Shown in pieces: positions 1 through 5,181 of a stretch of 5,184 nt of DNA. The notes under the pieces were generated by a model. The model worked only from the letters and a program-made list of their open reading frames with translations, was not told the origin of the DNA and did no database searches. A program made the position numbers and the translations under genes. Positions within the stretch are counted from its first letter, which is position 1. Every line of letters begins with the position of its first letter. Source of the stretch: Bacteroidales bacterium (GTDB taxonomy: Bacteria; Bacteroidota; Bacteroidia; Bacteroidales; WCHB1-69); NCBI GenBank assembly GCA_031272415.1, contig JAISTU010000177.1:1-5184 (forward strand), in the 5' to 3' direction.

Positions 1-73
1 AGAGTGCAGAGTGTAGAGTGCAGAGTGTAGAGTGCAGAGTGTAGAGTGGAGAGTGGAGAGTGGAGAGTGGAGA
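1..73 (+). repeat. Tandem heptad array (AGAGTGN)10
   Basis: Ten perfect-length 7-nt units AGAGTGN are followed by a partial AGA. The last base of the units reads C,T,C,T,C,T,G,G,G,G. The first six units therefore form three identical 14-mers (1-42), and the last four are identical heptads (43-70). This pattern suggests expansion by slippage at two unit sizes. Seven-nt tandem repeats between genes are known in several bacterial groups, but their function is generally unclear. Copy number is likely to vary between strains. Confidence 0.95.
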
Positions 74-108
74 TTTTTTTTGTATTTTGGGATAAAAACG
101 TTCTAAAA
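1..108 (+). repeat. Composite dispersed repeat, left copy
   Basis: This copy consists of a heptad array (1-70), AGA, a run of eight T (74-81) and a 27-nt core at 82-108 that ends in GTTCTAAAA. The same arrangement recurs in the same orientation at 5129-5181. The two 27-nt cores differ at only three positions, and the T-runs are 8 and 9 long. It is non-coding on both strands as far as I can see and has no transposase or terminal inverted repeats. The array starts at base 1, so the element may extend beyond the window. That it is a dispersed intergenic repeat family is inferred from two copies. Confidence 0.85.
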
Positions 109-136
109 TTGGACAAAGAGAAATAGATAAAATATT

Positions 137-207
137 GATAATCAAACATGTAGAGACGTTGCATGCAGCGTCTGGATAATCAAATAATAATCAAATACAG
201 GAGACGT
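137..207 (+). repeat. Short direct repeats around a palindrome
   Basis: TAATCAAA occurs three times, at 139-146, 177-184 and 188-195, and GAGACGT occurs at 153-159 and 201-207. The stretches 139-159 and 188-207 align nearly end to end, as a TAATCAAA head followed by a GAGACGT tail with small differences between. This looks like a decayed duplication. The palindrome at 154-173 lies in the first copy. Confidence 0.6.
154..173. repeat. 20-nt imperfect palindrome around GCATGC
   Basis: AGACGTTGCATGCAGCGTCT is self-complementary except for one T/G pair (159 with 168), which would be a U-G wobble in plus-strand RNA and an A/C mismatch in minus-strand RNA. It can fold as an 8-bp stem with a CATG loop. 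No T-run follows on either strand, so it is not a convincing terminator. From memory, palindromes of the type GAGACGTTGCATGCAACGTCTC are scattered between genes in Bacteroidota and cyanobacteria. This copy looks like a diverged member, but that assignment needs a genome-wide count. Confidence 0.65.
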
Positions 208-220
208 AGTACACCATCAT

Positions 221-285
221 AATTCATAATTCTCAATTCTCAATTTTCAATTCCCCAAATTTTCAATTCTCAACGCAAAATTGTT
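221..285 (+). repeat. Degenerate heptad array AATTNNN
   Basis: AATT recurs at 221, 228, 235, 242, 249, 258, 265 and 279. Spacing is 7 except for one 9-nt unit at 249 (AATTCCCCA) and one 14-nt step in which the unit AACGCAA (272-278) keeps the phase. The commonest unit is AATTCTC. The array runs into the 3' end of the minus-strand phosphotransferase gene, and bases 263-271 read on the minus strand give GAG AAT TGA, its last two codons and stop. It differs in sequence from the AGAGTGN array but shares the 7-nt period. Confidence 0.8.
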
Positions 286-2224
286 TTTTATTTTTTGTTA
301 AATCGAAGAAAGTTTGCATGTAAGAATAGGCATAAGTACGCATAGAATCCGCCTTTTGTGGGAATTGTGAAATAACATTTTCTGTTGATTTTTCGGCATA
401 ATTATACAAAAGAGTTTCACCTGTTTTGCGAATTATCAAAAAATAAGTACTGTCAATGACTCCCGTTTTATCATCTGCACAGAAAAACGCATAAGGTCGT
501 TTTGTTTTTAGCACATCAACGCCCATTGTATTGTTGGTATAGGGCAAATTCAACACTCCCATTATTGTAGGAAACACATCCATTTGCATAGTGGGCTGTG
601 TAAATATTTGTGGTTTCAAAAAATTGGGGGCATAAATAATAAACGGAGTATGATTGTAATTGAGCGACATTTCATAAATTGGCGACAATGCAGCCCCGTG
701 GTCGGCTATGAAAACGAAAATTGTATTTTCAAACCAATTTTGTTCCAAAGAAAGTGTTATCAATTGCCGTATCGCCCAATCGGAATATTCTACAATTTGC
801 TCTGTTTGCGGTAAATCTTTATTTTGGGGAACAAAATAGTTCGGTAAAATAATGGGACCATGATTGCTTGCGGTCATAAATACTGCCAAAAAAGGTTGAT
901 TTTTTTGGTGCAAATCATTGAGCAAAGGCATGGAAAATCGAAACATATAGTCATCAGGCACGCCCAAAGTACTCAAAATTTCTTTTGCAGGATAATCTTT
1001 TTGAGATATAACTTGTTGAAAATCATTCGCATACAAAAAACCTTCCACATTGTCAAACTGACCGTCATGTGTGGTAAAAAAGAGTGTAGAATAGCCGTTT
1101 TTCTTTAATGTATTGGCAATTCCGTTGTATCTCAACATGGAGGCATCCAACATAGGATGATAATCAAAAAGTGCTACAAAAGAACAAAGTGTGGAAAAGA
1201 TGCCGTTATAAGTATGAATACCCGCCGTCCATGTATTGTCAAATGAATAGCCATTGCGGGCTAAACTGTCCAAAAAGGGTGTCAAATTTTGCGTATTTCC
1301 AAAGCGACTCATTCTCGCTGCCGACATGCTTTCCATTATCACCAAAATAACATTCTTTTTATGTTTTATTTGGCTTTGTGTCTCAATGTAACGTTTAAGA
1401 GGCGACTGTTCAAAAAGCGTATCTATTCCTAAAAACGATTGTGTAAGTCGCAGAGCATCAGCACTTTGCATCAATTTAGGATTTTCGGAAGAAGACGTAG
1501 AAAAACTGTCCATGAGTGTAAAAGTCGGATTTAAACCTAATTGATTGAAAAAAGGGTCGTTGCAAAAATAGGCAGTTCCGGTATGAATGGGCGATTTGGC
1601 GGCTATTCTGCCCCTCATGCTCACAAATATCAATCCTAATATGAGAACGTATGAGCCTGATAAAATCAATTTCGTTTTTATTGTGCTTTTTTCAAATCTA
1701 ATGCCTTGAAAATGTTTGAATTGACGATTTAAAATGATAAAAAATAGAACTAATATCGCCAATAATACAAAAAAATACACATAATATCGTGGCTCTTGGG
1801 CTATCATTTTGAATAAAAATAACGGACTATCCATCCATTGAAAAGCAGTAACCGAAAAGCGAGCAAAAAATTGGTTAAAATAAGGAATATCTGTCGCACT
1901 GACCACAAATGTTAATCCAAATAAAACAGAAATCCATATTTGTGTGATTTTCAATGCTATACGACTAAATTTCCCCACAATGTGCATCACCGAGAGTGCC
2001 AAAAATGGAAAAAACATAATGTAGCCCGTGATTACCAAATCAAATCGCAAGCCCATCAAAAAAGATTGACATGGCAAAGATAGACGCACTTGACTGCCAA
2101 AATTAGGCTCATGATATGTGTATGTGCAAAACAATATTACTCTAAACAGTGTATAGACCGCTAAAACAAGCAAATACACTCTCAACGTTAGCCCAATAGG
2201 AAGAATTTTATCTATTCTTTTCAT
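263..2224 (-). CDS. LTA-synthase-family membrane phosphotransferase (sulfatase fold)
   Basis: This 653-residue protein resembles LtaS/OpgB-type enzymes, which move a phosphoglycerol or similar head group from a lipid to an envelope acceptor. About five hydrophobic segments lie near residues 11-33, 62-83, 91-110, 146-166 and 186-203, followed by a catalytic domain predicted to be periplasmic (about 285-600). Visible sulfatase-fold residues are E298 in VIMESMS (metal), T338 in GIHTYNGIF (the LtaS nucleophile position), H455 in SNHGP, and D508-H509 in IADHG (metal). All expected residues are present, so it is probably active. Gram-negative Bacteroidota are not known to make lipoteichoic acid, so the substrate is open; osmoregulated glucan, lipid or capsule modification are candidates. 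It starts at ATG with no usable Shine-Dalgarno motif, 57 nt after the sigma-54 activator gene. The C-terminal codons fall in a heptad repeat. Family assignment is firm; the acceptor is unknown. Confidence 0.92.
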   Translation of the reverse strand: MKRIDKILPIGLTLRVYLLVLAVYTLFRVILFCTYTYHEPNFGSQVRLSLPCQSFLMGLRFDLVITGYIMFFPFLALSVMHIVGKFSRIALKITQIWISVLFGLTFVVSATDIPYFNQFFARFSVTAFQWMDSPLFLFKMIAQEPRYYVYFFVLLAILVLFFIILNRQFKHFQGIRFEKSTIKTKLILSGSYVLILGLIFVSMRGRIAAKSPIHTGTAYFCNDPFFNQLGLNPTFTLMDSFSTSSSENPKLMQSADALRLTQSFLGIDTLFEQSPLKRYIETQSQIKHKKNVILVIMESMSAARMSRFGNTQNLTPFLDSLARNGYSFDNTWTAGIHTYNGIFSTLCSFVALFDYHPMLDASMLRYNGIANTLKKNGYSTLFFTTHDGQFDNVEGFLYANDFQQVISQKDYPAKEILSTLGVPDDYMFRFSMPLLNDLHQKNQPFLAVFMTASNHGPIILPNYFVPQNKDLPQTEQIVEYSDWAIRQLITLSLEQNWFENTIFVFIADHGAALSPIYEMSLNYNHTPFIIYAPNFLKPQIFTQPTMQMDVFPTIMGVLNLPYTNNTMGVDVLKTKRPYAFFCADDKTGVIDSTYFLIIRKTGETLLYNYAEKSTENVISQFPQKADSMRTYAYSYMQTFFDLTKNKKQFCVEN

Positions 2225-2231
2225 ACTCTTT

Positions 2232-2283
2232 ATTTCTCAAAAAACATTCAATCCCCCAAAAAATTTTAATTTTTAATTAAATT
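2232..2283 (+). repeat. AT-rich intergenic repeat related to 235-271
   Basis: The gap before the phosphotransferase gene contains TTCAATCCCCCAAA (2247-2260), which matches TTCAATTCCCCAAA (246-259) at 13 of 14 bases. Both are preceded by TCTCAA and followed by AATT-containing AT-rich sequence (AATT at 2262, 2268, 2275 and 2280). Related degenerate sequence therefore lies on both sides of the phosphotransferase gene in the same orientation. The last bases overlap the stop codon of the activator gene. I saw no clear TAnnTTTG box on the minus strand here. Confidence 0.5.
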
Positions 2284-3559
2284 ACAGGTCTTCGAGTCCA
2301 TATCTTTTGAGTTTTCTATAGAGCGTTCTTTCTGATATGCCCAAATCTTGTGCTGCTTTTTTTCTTTTGCCGTTATTTTTTCGTATTGACTTGAGTATCA
2401 GTTCTTTTTCTTTTTCTTGAATGGAAAAAATATCTTCTGCGCTTGTGTTTTTGTCAAAATCTTCGTCAAAATCCTCATCAAAATCTGTAATATCTTCTAA
2501 ATCAGCGTCATGATTCAAATATTCAGCCTCTTCTATATGCTCTTGTTTGTAGGATTTACTTGGCAAAACAGTAGCAGAAGTGGGGTCAAAAAGGAACGTA
2601 TTTTTATCGGAACGCAAGGGGGGCTGTCCGTGTGTGAGGTCAGCAAATTGCCGTTTGAGTTCCGTAATGTCTTTTTGCATTTCGGCTAAAAACTTAAATA
2701 TCAACTCTCTTTCAAAAGTCATATCACCGGAGAGAGAATGATGCGAAGATTTTAATACAGGGAGTGTATTTATCTCATTTTCAGGAATATAATTGGCTAA
2801 AATGGTGGAATTGATAACTCTTTCTTGTTCAATAATCGAAATTTGTTCAACAATATTTTTCAATTGCCTTACATTGCCGGGAAAACTGTATTTGAGTAAC
2901 ATTGCTTTGCCTGACTCATTGAGTTCAACCGCTGGCATGTGGTAGCGTTCTGAAAAATCAATAGCAAACTTCTTGAATAACAATAAAATATCGTCTTTTC
3001 TTTCCCGCAATGGAGGAATAGAAATCGGCACCGTATTGAGCCTGTAATAAAGGTCTTCTCTGAATTTTCCACGTGAGACGGCTTCAGTCATATTAACATT
3101 TGTTGCCGCAATCACCCGCACATCGACTGTCTGCACTTTGGACGAGCCTACCCGAAGATATTCCCCTGACTCCAAAACACGCAACAGTTTCACCTGCGTT
3201 CCCAATGGCAATTCTGCCACTTCATCCAAAAAAATAGTGCCGCCTCCTACCTGCTCAAAATATCCCTTTCTGGCATCGGTAGCCCCTGTAAATGAGCCTT
3301 TTTCGTGTCCAAAAAGTTCGGAATCTATTGTCCCCTCCGGTATCGCTCCGCAGTTGACCGCCACATAAGAAGCATGTTTTCTGGCACTGTTTTGATGAAT
3401 AATTTTAGGAAAATTCTCCTTACCGACTCCACTTTCGCCTGTAATTAAGACCGTTAAGTCGGTAGGTGCCACTTGCAAAGCAATTTCTATTGCCCTTTTG
3501 AGTTGTGGCGAGTTCCCTATTATTCCATATCTTTGTTTTACACTCTGTATATCTAACAA
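2282..3559 (-). CDS. Sigma-54-type AAA+ transcription activator, no receiver domain
   Basis: The 425-residue product is a bacterial enhancer-binding protein that would use ATP to open promoters bound by sigma-54 RNA polymerase. In order it has a short N-terminus with no receiver, PAS or GAF domain, an AAA+ domain (about 12-240) and a Fis-type helix-turn-helix (about 384-422). Visible motifs are Walker A GESGVGKE (41-48), the sigma-54 contact loop as GSFTGA (88-93, usually GAFTGA), Walker B GGTIFLDEV (106-114), sensor I AATN (151-154), candidate arginine fingers in FREDLYYRLN (166-175) and sensor II PGNVRQLKN (227-235). A long linker (about 262-383) holds a possible coiled coil (285-307) and an acidic DFDE repeat (359-369). 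The start is TTG at 3559. The HPF stop codon lies two codons upstream in the same frame, and the next Met codon (residue 157) is inside the AAA+ domain. With no sensory domain, its activity may be set by its level or by a partner. Targets are unknown. Confidence 0.93.
   Translation of the reverse strand: MLDIQSVKQRYGIIGNSPQLKRAIEIALQVAPTDLTVLITGESGVGKENFPKIIHQNSARKHASYVAVNCGAIPEGTIDSELFGHEKGSFTGATDARKGYFEQVGGGTIFLDEVAELPLGTQVKLLRVLESGEYLRVGSSKVQTVDVRVIAATNVNMTEAVSRGKFREDLYYRLNTVPISIPPLRERKDDILLLFKKFAIDFSERYHMPAVELNESGKAMLLKYSFPGNVRQLKNIVEQISIIEQERVINSTILANYIPENEINTLPVLKSSHHSLSGDMTFERELIFKFLAEMQKDITELKRQFADLTHGQPPLRSDKNTFLFDPTSATVLPSKSYKQEHIEEAEYLNHDADLEDITDFDEDFDEDFDKNTSAEDIFSIQEKEKELILKSIRKNNGKRKKAAQDLGISERTLYRKLKRYGLEDL
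2453..2488 (-). repeat. Three 12-nt repeats in the activator gene (acidic DFDE)
   Basis: On the plus strand the units are GTCAAAATCTTC, GTCAAAATCCTC and ATCAAAATCTGT. They are in frame and encode the acidic, low-complexity run TDFDEDFDEDFD (358-369) in the linker before the helix-turn-helix. A 12-nt unit keeps frame, so copy-number change would lengthen or shorten the linker without disrupting the gene. Confidence 0.75.
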
Positions 3560-3562
3560 TTT

Positions 3563-3853
3563 TTAATGCTTATCTTTTAATTTCTCCAATTGTTTTCGCA
3601 ATGCATCAATTGCACTGTCGGTAGCCTCTTCAAAAGTACGGCATTGCTTACTCGACAGCAAATCATTTCCTTTGATTTTTAACCGAATTTCAGCAATTTT
3701 GTTTTCGGGCTTATCTGTATTGTCTAATTTTAGTGTTACATCCGTCCCTATAAGATGGTCGTTTAACTTACTGATTTTCTGAACTTTAGAACGAATAAAT
3801 TCTTCTAATTTTGCATCTGCTTTAAAATGAACCGAATTGATGTTAATCTGCAT
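3563..3853 (-). CDS. hpf: Ribosome hibernation-promoting factor, short form
   Basis: This 96-residue HPF/RaiA-family protein binds the 30S decoding region of idle ribosomes and holds them in an inactive state in stationary phase or stress. The sequence fits the single beta-alpha-beta-beta-beta-alpha domain: an N-terminal strand (MQININSVHF), a helix around 14-30, strands near 38-45 and 55-64, and a C-terminal helix (FEEATDSAIDALRKQLEKL) ending in a basic tail. The C-terminal dimerisation domain of long HPF is absent, as is usual in Bacteroidota. The ATG at 3853 lies 16 nt after the recombinase stop codon, and its stop is 3 nt before the activator's TTG start, which points to one operon. No Shine-Dalgarno motif precedes it. 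In this phylum I expected tRNA genes and tuf next; here the activator follows instead. Confidence 0.93.
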   Translation of the reverse strand: MQININSVHFKADAKLEEFIRSKVQKISKLNDHLIGTDVTLKLDNTDKPENKIAEIRLKIKGNDLLSSKQCRTFEEATDSAIDALRKQLEKLKDKH

Positions 3854-3869
3854 ATTATTCTTAATTTTT

Positions 3870-4754
3870 TTATGCTCTTGGATGAGCCTGTTTATAAATT
3901 TGTTTTAATTTCTCTACTGACGTGTGAATATATACCTCAGTCGCTGCCAAAGATGTATGACCTAAAATGGTCTTAATGGCATTGAGGTCTGCCCCATTGT
4001 TCAACAAATGGGTCGCAAATGTATGCCGCAAAACGTGCGGACTTCGTTTTTCTGCAACTGAAACCATATCCAAATATTTTCTTACTATTTTATATATTAA
4101 CGCAGGATACATTTTTTTATTGCATTTTGTACGAAAAATTTCTTCTTGATAATCAATTTTTCCAAATTCTTTTTCTAATTCATTGATATACAATACCAAT
4201 AAATCTTTCATCAAAAAACTCAAAGGTACTAATCGCATTTTTTGACGCTTCCCCATAATTGAAATTGTATATCGCTGAAAATCAATATCTTTTAATTTTA
4301 CCGACAACAATTCACTCAAACGTATGCCTGTTGCATAAAAAAGTTCTAAAATTGTTTTGTCCCTAATTCCTTCATAATCTTGCGTAAATGGTATCCTTTC
4401 CAAAAGGTTATCCATCTCTTTTTCAGTGGCATACGAAGGCAATGGTTTTGAAAATTTGGGTGAAATAACTCGCTTCATAGGATTATTTTTGGTATAACCT
4501 TTCAATAACAAAAATCTATAAAATGCTTTTAAGGTAGAGATTTTTCGGTTGACCGTACGCGCTGCGTCGCCACAAGACAACAAATGCACTATCCACAAAC
4601 GAACCGTCTCTGAAGATACCTCTTCTAAAGTCTCTCCTGTGGTACTCAAAAACTCCTTAAACTGCTCAATATCAATCGAATAAGCAGTAACCGTATGTTC
4701 TGAATATCGCTTTTCAAACCTCAAATATTCAATAAATATTTTTTCTGTATCCAT
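3870..4754 (-). CDS. xerC: XerC/D-type tyrosine recombinase
   Basis: The 294-residue protein is a normal-length Xer recombinase, which acts with a partner at dif to resolve chromosome dimers. The N-terminal SAM-like core-binding domain spans about 2-88 and the catalytic domain about 108-285. All six catalytic residues can be placed: R145 (ATGIRLSE), K169 (MGKRQK), H240 and R243 (SPHVLRHTFATH), H266 (LGHTS) and the nucleophile Y275 (EVYIHTS). It is therefore probably active and is a housekeeping gene, not a phage or transposon integrase, given its size and its place beside rpsU and hpf. Whether it is the XerC or XerD counterpart cannot be settled here; the symbol follows usual annotation at this locus. 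The ATG at 4754 has no Shine-Dalgarno motif. An intrinsic terminator ends 16 nt upstream, so expression depends on read-through or an unseen promoter. Confidence 0.93.
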   Translation of the reverse strand: MDTEKIFIEYLRFEKRYSEHTVTAYSIDIEQFKEFLSTTGETLEEVSSETVRLWIVHLLSCGDAARTVNRKISTLKAFYRFLLLKGYTKNNPMKRVISPKFSKPLPSYATEKEMDNLLERIPFTQDYEGIRDKTILELFYATGIRLSELLSVKLKDIDFQRYTISIMGKRQKMRLVPLSFLMKDLLVLYINELEKEFGKIDYQEEIFRTKCNKKMYPALIYKIVRKYLDMVSVAEKRSPHVLRHTFATHLLNNGADLNAIKTILGHTSLAATEVYIHTSVEKLKQIYKQAHPRA

Positions 4755-4770
4755 GTTTCAAATCTTCAAC

Positions 4771-4815
4771 AAAAAAAATAAAGAATGCTATCCCCGCAAG
4801 AGGATAACATTCTTT
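4771..4815 (-). terminator. Intrinsic terminator after rpsU
   Basis: In minus-strand RNA, 4800-4815 pairs with 4780-4795 as an uninterrupted 16-bp stem, including two G-U wobbles, closed by a UUGC tetraloop. One A and then eight U (4778-4771) follow. This is a textbook Rho-independent terminator. On the plus strand the two wobbles become mismatches and only four T follow, so it works best for rpsU transcripts. It lies 20 nt after the rpsU stop and separates rpsU from the recombinase operon, at least in part. Confidence 0.88.
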
Positions 4816-4820
4816 TGTGT

Positions 4821-4850
4821 AATGAAGAGAATTTTCTAAAACTCTTCATT
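4821..4850 (-). other. Hairpin overlapping the rpsU stop codon
   Basis: AATGAAGAG (minus strand, 4850-4842) is perfectly complementary to CTCTTCATT (4829-4821) across a 12-nt loop. The 5' arm encodes the final N-E-E of bS21 and the loop contains the last Phe codon and the TAG stop. No U-run follows directly. The terminator stem begins 5 nt later, so the two hairpins are stacked in tandem. It might protect the rpsU mRNA 3' end or modulate termination, but that is inference. Confidence 0.6.
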
Positions 4851-5033
4851 TTGCGCTCGCAATTTTTGTACATATATTGCTTTGAGCTTCCGTTCTCTAT
4901 TGATGACAGAAGGTTTTGTAAACTTTTGCCGTGTTCTGATTTCTCTCATAATGCCAATTTTTTCAAATTTGCGTTTGAGTTTCTTCAACGCTCTGTCTAC
5001 ACTTTCTCCGTCTTTAACTGGAACAATAATCAT
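4836..5033 (-). CDS. rpsU: Small ribosomal subunit protein bS21
   Basis: The 65-residue, strongly basic product matches Bacteroidota bS21 in length and in its opening MIIVPVKDGESVDRALKKLK, with the arginine/lysine-rich helices that follow. bS21 sits on the 30S platform near the 3' end of 16S rRNA. In Bacteroidota, bS21 with bS18 and bS6 is reported to hide the anti-Shine-Dalgarno sequence. Y54 (KAIYVQK) falls at the position I recall as the Tyr54 implicated in that contact. The start is ATG at 5033, preceded by GAGGT at a good distance, the only such motif before any gene here. The gene has its own promoter upstream and a strong terminator downstream, so it is probably a single-gene transcript, possibly self-regulated through its Shine-Dalgarno motif. 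Confidence 0.95.
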   Translation of the reverse strand: MIIVPVKDGESVDRALKKLKRKFEKIGIMREIRTRQKFTKPSVINRERKLKAIYVQKLRAQNEEF

Positions 5034-5037
5034 TTTT

Positions 5038-5042
5038 ACCTC
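5038..5042 (-). promoter_or_regulatory. Shine-Dalgarno motif of rpsU
   Basis: The minus strand reads GAGGT AAAA ATG, so a five-base match to the anti-Shine-Dalgarno core lies 4 nt before the rpsU start. The other four genes have no comparable motif upstream. In Bacteroidota, where the anti-Shine-Dalgarno is normally occluded by bS21, such a site on rpsU itself fits reported feedback in which ribosomes lacking bS21 preferentially translate rpsU. Confidence 0.8.
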
Positions 5043-5061
5043 TTTCTTTTATTTATTAATT

Positions 5062-5075
5062 TTTAAATATTTAAA
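5062..5075. other. 14-nt perfect palindrome in the rpsU leader
   Basis: TTTAAATATTTAAA is fully self-complementary and lies between the predicted transcription start (about 5077) and the Shine-Dalgarno motif. It could be an operator-like site or an AT-only weak hairpin. In such AT-rich sequence it may also be chance. Confidence 0.35.
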
Positions 5076-5082
5076 CGTTTTA

Positions 5083-5090
5083 CAAAGATA
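5083..5090 (-). promoter_or_regulatory. rpsU promoter, Bacteroidota -7 box
   Basis: The minus strand reads TATCTTTG, an exact match to the Bacteroidota -7 consensus TAnnTTTG. It places the transcription start near 5077 and gives a leader of about 44 nt. The -33 element is weak: the only TTG (in TTGACA, from 5104) is 11 nt upstream of the box, too close, and the correct distance holds only T-rich sequence. Confidence 0.75.
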
Positions 5091-5128
5091 CACTTTTTTG
5101 TCAATAAAAAATTAAAAACGTTTTTTTT

Positions 5129-5181
5129 AGAGTGGAGAGTGTAGATTTTTTTTTGCATTTTGGGAGAAAAAAGTTCTAAAA
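5129..5181 (+). repeat. Composite dispersed repeat, right copy
   Basis: Two heptads, AGAGTGG and AGAGTGT, then AGA, nine T (5146-5154) and a 27-nt core (5155-5181) repeat the architecture of 1-108 in the same orientation. Core differences from the left copy are T/C, T/G and C/A substitutions. The decamer TAAAAACGTT just upstream (5113-5122) also equals 93-102 of the left core, hinting at a remnant of a second core. The copy lies upstream of the rpsU promoter and reaches the window edge. Confidence 0.85.

Noticed and set aside
1..73. CRISPR array
   Set aside because: The repeats are 7-nt units in direct contact, with no unique spacers.
154..173. Intrinsic terminator for the phosphotransferase gene
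   Set aside because: The hairpin is not followed by a T-run on either strand, and on the minus strand the stem has an A/C mismatch.
584..1108. Plus-strand open frames inside the phosphotransferase gene (584-814 and 860-1108)
   Set aside because: They lie wholly opposite a well-conserved gene with recognised motifs and resemble no family; they are antisense shadows.
2225..2281. Sigma-54 promoter (-24/-12) before the phosphotransferase gene, as a target of the adjacent activator
   Set aside because: TTGGGG is present on the minus strand but no GC-containing -12 element lies at the required distance.
3557..3569. tRNA genes after hpf, as in typical Bacteroidota order
   Set aside because: Only 3 nt separate hpf and the activator, and no tRNA-like stems are present.
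3870..4754. Phage or conjugative-element integrase
   Set aside because: Size, full Xer motif set and the rpsU/hpf neighbourhood fit a housekeeping Xer recombinase, and no attachment site or cargo is seen.
5099..5104. TTGACA as a -35 or -33 element for rpsU
   Set aside because: It is 8 nt from the TATCTTTG box, too short for either sigma-70 or Bacteroidota promoters.
4785..5115. Plus-strand open frames over rpsU (4785-5066 and 4882-5115)
   Set aside because: They overlap the clear bS21 gene, its terminator and its promoter, and their hydrophobic composition is what AT-rich antisense sequence gives.
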